A stretch of 64,000 nt of DNA. It comes from Nocardia asteroides. GTDB lineage: Bacteria > Actinomycetota > Actinomycetes > Mycobacteriales > Mycobacteriaceae. Under the pieces are notes generated by a model. The model saw nothing but the letters and a program-made list of their open reading frames with translations, searched no databases and was not told the origin of the DNA. The position numbers and the translations under genes are program-made. Below are positions 61,622 to 64,000 of the stretch, one piece after another; positions within the stretch are counted from its first letter, which is position 1; each line of letters opens with the position of its first letter. The DNA lies in NCBI GenBank assembly GCA_019930625.1, contig CP082844.1, positions 3,906,001 through 3,970,000 of the forward strand, given 5' to 3'.

Positions 61622-62980
61622 GTGACCGAAGCGATCCTCGAGCGGACCGACACCGGCACCGACGCGGAGGAGTCCGGTGCCCGGCCCTGGCGCGGCGCGA
61701 CCCGAGTGGCGTTCCGCTTCGGTGTCCTGTACTTCGGGCTGTTCTGCCTGGTGTATCCAACGATCGTCCCCGAGTTCCTCGGACTGGCGCGCGAATGGCT
61801 GCCGGAGTGGGTGAACTACGGCGTCGCCCGTGCTCTGCGCCCGGTGGTCGAGTGGACCGGGGCCCAGGTGTTCGGCGCGTCCGTCACGGCGAACACGGCG
61901 TCCATCAGCGGCGACCAGGCCTACTTCTGGGTGCTGATATTCGTCGTCCTGGTGGTCGCGGTGCTCGCAACGGCGATCTGGAGCGTGCTGGACCGCGACC
62001 GCCCGCACTACCGGGCCGCGCAACCGTGGTTCCTGCTGTTCGTGCGCTTGTGCCTGGCCGGGCAGATGGTGGCCTACGGCATGGCGAAGGTCATCCCGAC
62101 CCAGATGCCGCCCACACCATTGAGCCGGCTGCTCGAGCCGTACGGGAATTTCAGTCCGATGGCGGTGCTCTGGAACCAGATCGGTGTGTCGCCGCAGTAC
62201 GAGATCCTGCTCGGCTGCGCGGAATTGCTCGGCGGCGTTCTGCTGTTCGTGCCGCGCACCGCCTTGCTGGGAGCGATGCTGAGCCTGGTGTGCACGACGC
62301 AGGTGTTCGTGCTCGACATGACCTACGACGTGCCCGCGAAGATCTTGGCGTTCCACCTGATGCTTTTGTGCCTGGTACTGCTGGCGCCGGAGGCCGGGCG
62401 CCTGGCGAACGTGCTGGTGCTGAACCGGCCCGCCGGACCGTCGGTCATCCCGCCGCTGCTGGGCACGCGACGAGCCAACCGGATCGCGGTCGCCGCGCAG
62501 ATCGCGCTCGGGGTGTGGCTGCTGTTCTCGAACGCGTACAGCGGCTGGGAGAAGTGGACCGAACAGGGTGCTGGACGGCCGGAACCTCCGTTGTACGGCA
62601 TCTGGGCGGTCACCGAATTCAGTGTGGACGGCAAGCCGCTTCCGCCGCTGACCACCGACGCACTGCGCTGGCAGCGCCTGGTGTTCGACCGGGACGTCGC
62701 CACGGTGCAGCGCATGGACGGCCAACTGATCCCGGTGCTCGCCATGGTCGATCCCGAGGCGCGCACCCTGGTCATGGTCGCACCGCCGACAGCCGCGGGC
62801 GCACCACCGGAACCCCTGGGCAGCTTCGGTTTCGATCGGCCGCAACCCGAGCGGCTGACCTTGACGGGCACGCTCGCCGGGCAGCCGGTCTCGGTCGCGC
62901 TGAGCTCGGTCGCGCTCGACGACTTCCCCTTGCGCAGCCGCGGATTCCATTGGGTGCAGGAATACCCGTACTTCCGCTGA
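61622..62980 (+). CDS. DoxX-like membrane protein with C-terminal domain, copy 2
   Basis: A 452-residue paralogue of the preceding protein, similar along the whole length: RVAFRFGVLYFGLFCLVYPT, FLLFVRLCLAGQMVAYGMAK, LLGCAELLGGVLLFVPRTAL, TTQVFVLDMTYDVPAKILAF and the end SRGFHWVQEYPYFR. The start codon is GTG after GGAGGGACC. The 112-bp spacing from copy 1 suggests one transcript and a tandem duplication. Confidence 0.8.
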   Translation: MTEAILERTDTGTDAEESGARPWRGATRVAFRFGVLYFGLFCLVYPTIVPEFLGLAREWLPEWVNYGVARALRPVVEWTGAQVFGASVTANTASISGDQAYFWVLIFVVLVVAVLATAIWSVLDRDRPHYRAAQPWFLLFVRLCLAGQMVAYGMAKVIPTQMPPTPLSRLLEPYGNFSPMAVLWNQIGVSPQYEILLGCAELLGGVLLFVPRTALLGAMLSLVCTTQVFVLDMTYDVPAKILAFHLMLLCLVLLAPEAGRLANVLVLNRPAGPSVIPPLLGTRRANRIAVAAQIALGVWLLFSNAYSGWEKWTEQGAGRPEPPLYGIWAVTEFSVDGKPLPPLTTDALRWQRLVFDRDVATVQRMDGQLIPVLAMVDPEARTLVMVAPPTAAGAPPEPLGSFGFDRPQPERLTLTGTLAGQPVSVALSSVALDDFPLRSRGFHWVQEYPYFR

Positions 62981-63007
62981 CTCGCCTGGCTCGGCCGACG
63001 GCCCCCG

Positions 63008-63475
63008 TCACGCCTCGAGATCGTCGGCCACGCCGATGTCCTCGTACCACAGCGCGGGATGCTCGGCGATGAATCGGGTCATCAGATCGATGCAGCGCCG
63101 GTCTTCCAGAACGGTGACGGCGACGCCGTGCCCGGCCAGCCACTCGTGCCCGCCCGAGAAGGTCCGCGACTCCCCGACCACCACCGACCCGATGCCGAAC
63201 TGGCGGATCAGACCGCTGCAATACCAGCACGGCGAGAGCGTGGTGACCATGACGGTGGCGCGGTAGTCACGCCGCCGTCCCGCCGCGCGGAAGGCGTCGG
63301 TCTCGGCGTGCAGGCTGGGATCGCCGGACTGCACCCGGCGGTTGCGGCCGCGCCCGAGCAGCGTTCCGCCCGCGTCGAACAGGGCGGCGCCCACCGGGAT
63401 CCCGCCTTCGGCGAGTCCACGCAGTGCCTCCTCGTAGGCGACGTCGAGCAGTCGTGCCGGTGTCACCTGTGTCAT
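63008..63475 (-). CDS. cytosine deaminase, yeast FCY1-type
   Basis: A 155-residue zinc deaminase. The motifs are SLHAETDAF (His and catalytic Glu near residue 55) and LSPCWYC (two zinc Cys near 82-85). The rest resembles yeast cytosine deaminase more than tRNA adenosine or guanine deaminases: GGIPVGAALFD, LGRGRNRRVQSG, IGSVVVGES, and the C-terminal FIAEHPALWYEDIG. It would convert cytosine to uracil, salvaging pyrimidines. The ATG at 63475 has GAAAGGCGA upstream. Confidence 0.85.
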   Translation of the reverse strand: MTQVTPARLLDVAYEEALRGLAEGGIPVGAALFDAGGTLLGRGRNRRVQSGDPSLHAETDAFRAAGRRRDYRATVMVTTLSPCWYCSGLIRQFGIGSVVVGESRTFSGGHEWLAGHGVAVTVLEDRRCIDLMTRFIAEHPALWYEDIGVADDLEA

Positions 63476-63943
63476 CGGTTCGCCTTTCCGATCGAGACGG
63501 CTCCACCGCAACCTACCGCCGACGGCTGCCGAATCGTTGGTTACCGCTGGTCACAGCGGTGTTCCGGGGCAGTGAGCACCGCCCGGCCAGCGGCACCACA
63601 GCGGGCACGAGCGTGCCCGCCCGCCCGTCTCGGATCCGCCGCCCACTGCCGGCCGCCCTCGTTCCGGATCGTGCGTCGATGGTGTTCCGACGGTCCGTTC
63701 CGGTGGCCGTTCGGCCGAGGGCGTCCGACGCCGCGACGCTGATCCTCGACGTCTCGCCCGCTCGCGCGTGGAGCTCGTCGACCAGGGAAGTTGTCCACTG
63801 ATCGCTCGCAGTTCGCCGAAGGGGCGCCCATCGCCGGTCGCACCAGGACCGCCGTGATCGTGGCTTGCGCTCCAGGGAACCCGCGAAGGCGGGGTGCCGG
63901 TCGATTGCCGGTGCCGAACCGCCACGCCGTAGGCTCGAAACTT
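63476..63943. other. intergenic region before the last partial gene
   Basis: About 470 bp. Several long frames are open on both strands, but all are Arg/Pro/Ser-rich and lack ribosome sites or recognisable motifs, so none is reported as a gene. It should contain the promoters of the deaminase and of the gene starting at 63944. Confidence 0.35.
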
Positions 63944-64000
63944 GTGCCGAACACGTCAGACGCAACGCAAGACCAGCCAACCGGCGACCCGAACTACCTG
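63944..64000 (+). CDS. 5' end of a gene cut by the window edge, probably cysG-type
   Basis: Nineteen codons from a GTG (VPNTSDATQDQPTGDPNYL). The NYL directly after a short polar start is how mycobacterial CysG (Rv2847c, uroporphyrinogen methyltransferase/sirohaem synthase) begins before its NAD-binding fold, and cysG follows cobB in M. tuberculosis. The assignment rests on gene order and three residues only. Confidence 0.4.
   Translation, partial: MPNTSDATQDQPTGDPNYL

Noticed and set aside
63424..63925. Frames of 100-155 codons on both strands at the end of the window
   Set aside because: All are Arg/Pro/Ser-rich and mutually overlapping, without start signals or homology features.

Overview
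The sequence is GC-rich and gene-dense, and its genes are those of a mycolic-acid actinomycete, most likely a Nocardia or close relative. Pointers are the dxr-rip-ispG-GNAT-PBP block and the map, mqo, chelatase, cobO, cobB block, which I recall in the same order in Mycobacterium tuberculosis (Rv2870c-Rv2847c). LGFP-repeat cell-wall binding, PknK, DUF3558 lipoproteins, EspG/WXG-type proteins, XRE-DUF5753/DUF397 pairs and DUF4254 paralogues fit the same group. No IS element, CRISPR array, tRNA or rRNA was seen.

Layout. (1) 0.1-8.5 kb: LysR regulator, small secreted protein, DUF2631 membrane protein, then the conserved block dxr, rip, ispG, GNAT and a PBP lipoprotein (isoprenoid precursors, envelope proteolysis, cell wall). 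(2) 8.5-45 kb: about 37 kb of accessory DNA between the PBP gene and map. It holds a regulator of unknown class; a leaderless 1310-residue protein of 16 IPT/TIG repeats beside a four-gene phage-type lysis operon, with duplicated leaders, related hairpins and two IPT/TIG gene relics (9.8-17 kb); a more AT-rich ESX-accessory cluster (17-22.6 kb); XRE/DUF397; a lipoprotein gene with an iron-box-like site; a MerR protein fused to a sliding-clamp-like domain; HxlR/SDR; a dead phosphotransferase; an ImmA-like peptidase; an amino-acid permease; PAS-ANTAR, terpene synthase, PAS-GGDEF and PknK genes. (3) 45.5-64 kb: backbone again with map, cobQ, vapBC, hydrolases, mqo, GNAT, a ChlI/ChlD-type chelatase, cobO, cobB and cobE, then a lipid-type phosphotransferase pair, two DoxX-like paralogues, a yeast-type cytosine deaminase and the first codons of what is probably cysG.

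How the parts fit. cobQ, the chelatase, cobO, cobB, cobE and the probable cysG are scattered parts of the cobalamin/sirohaem pathway. dxr and ispG belong to the MEP pathway, and the terpene synthase would consume its products. The most unusual region is 9.8-17 kb. It carries a complete endolysin/holin-like operon with no other phage genes, and an intact leaderless repeat protein that shares its upstream region with that operon. A lysis- or holin-assisted release system derived from a phage is the idea I would test first.
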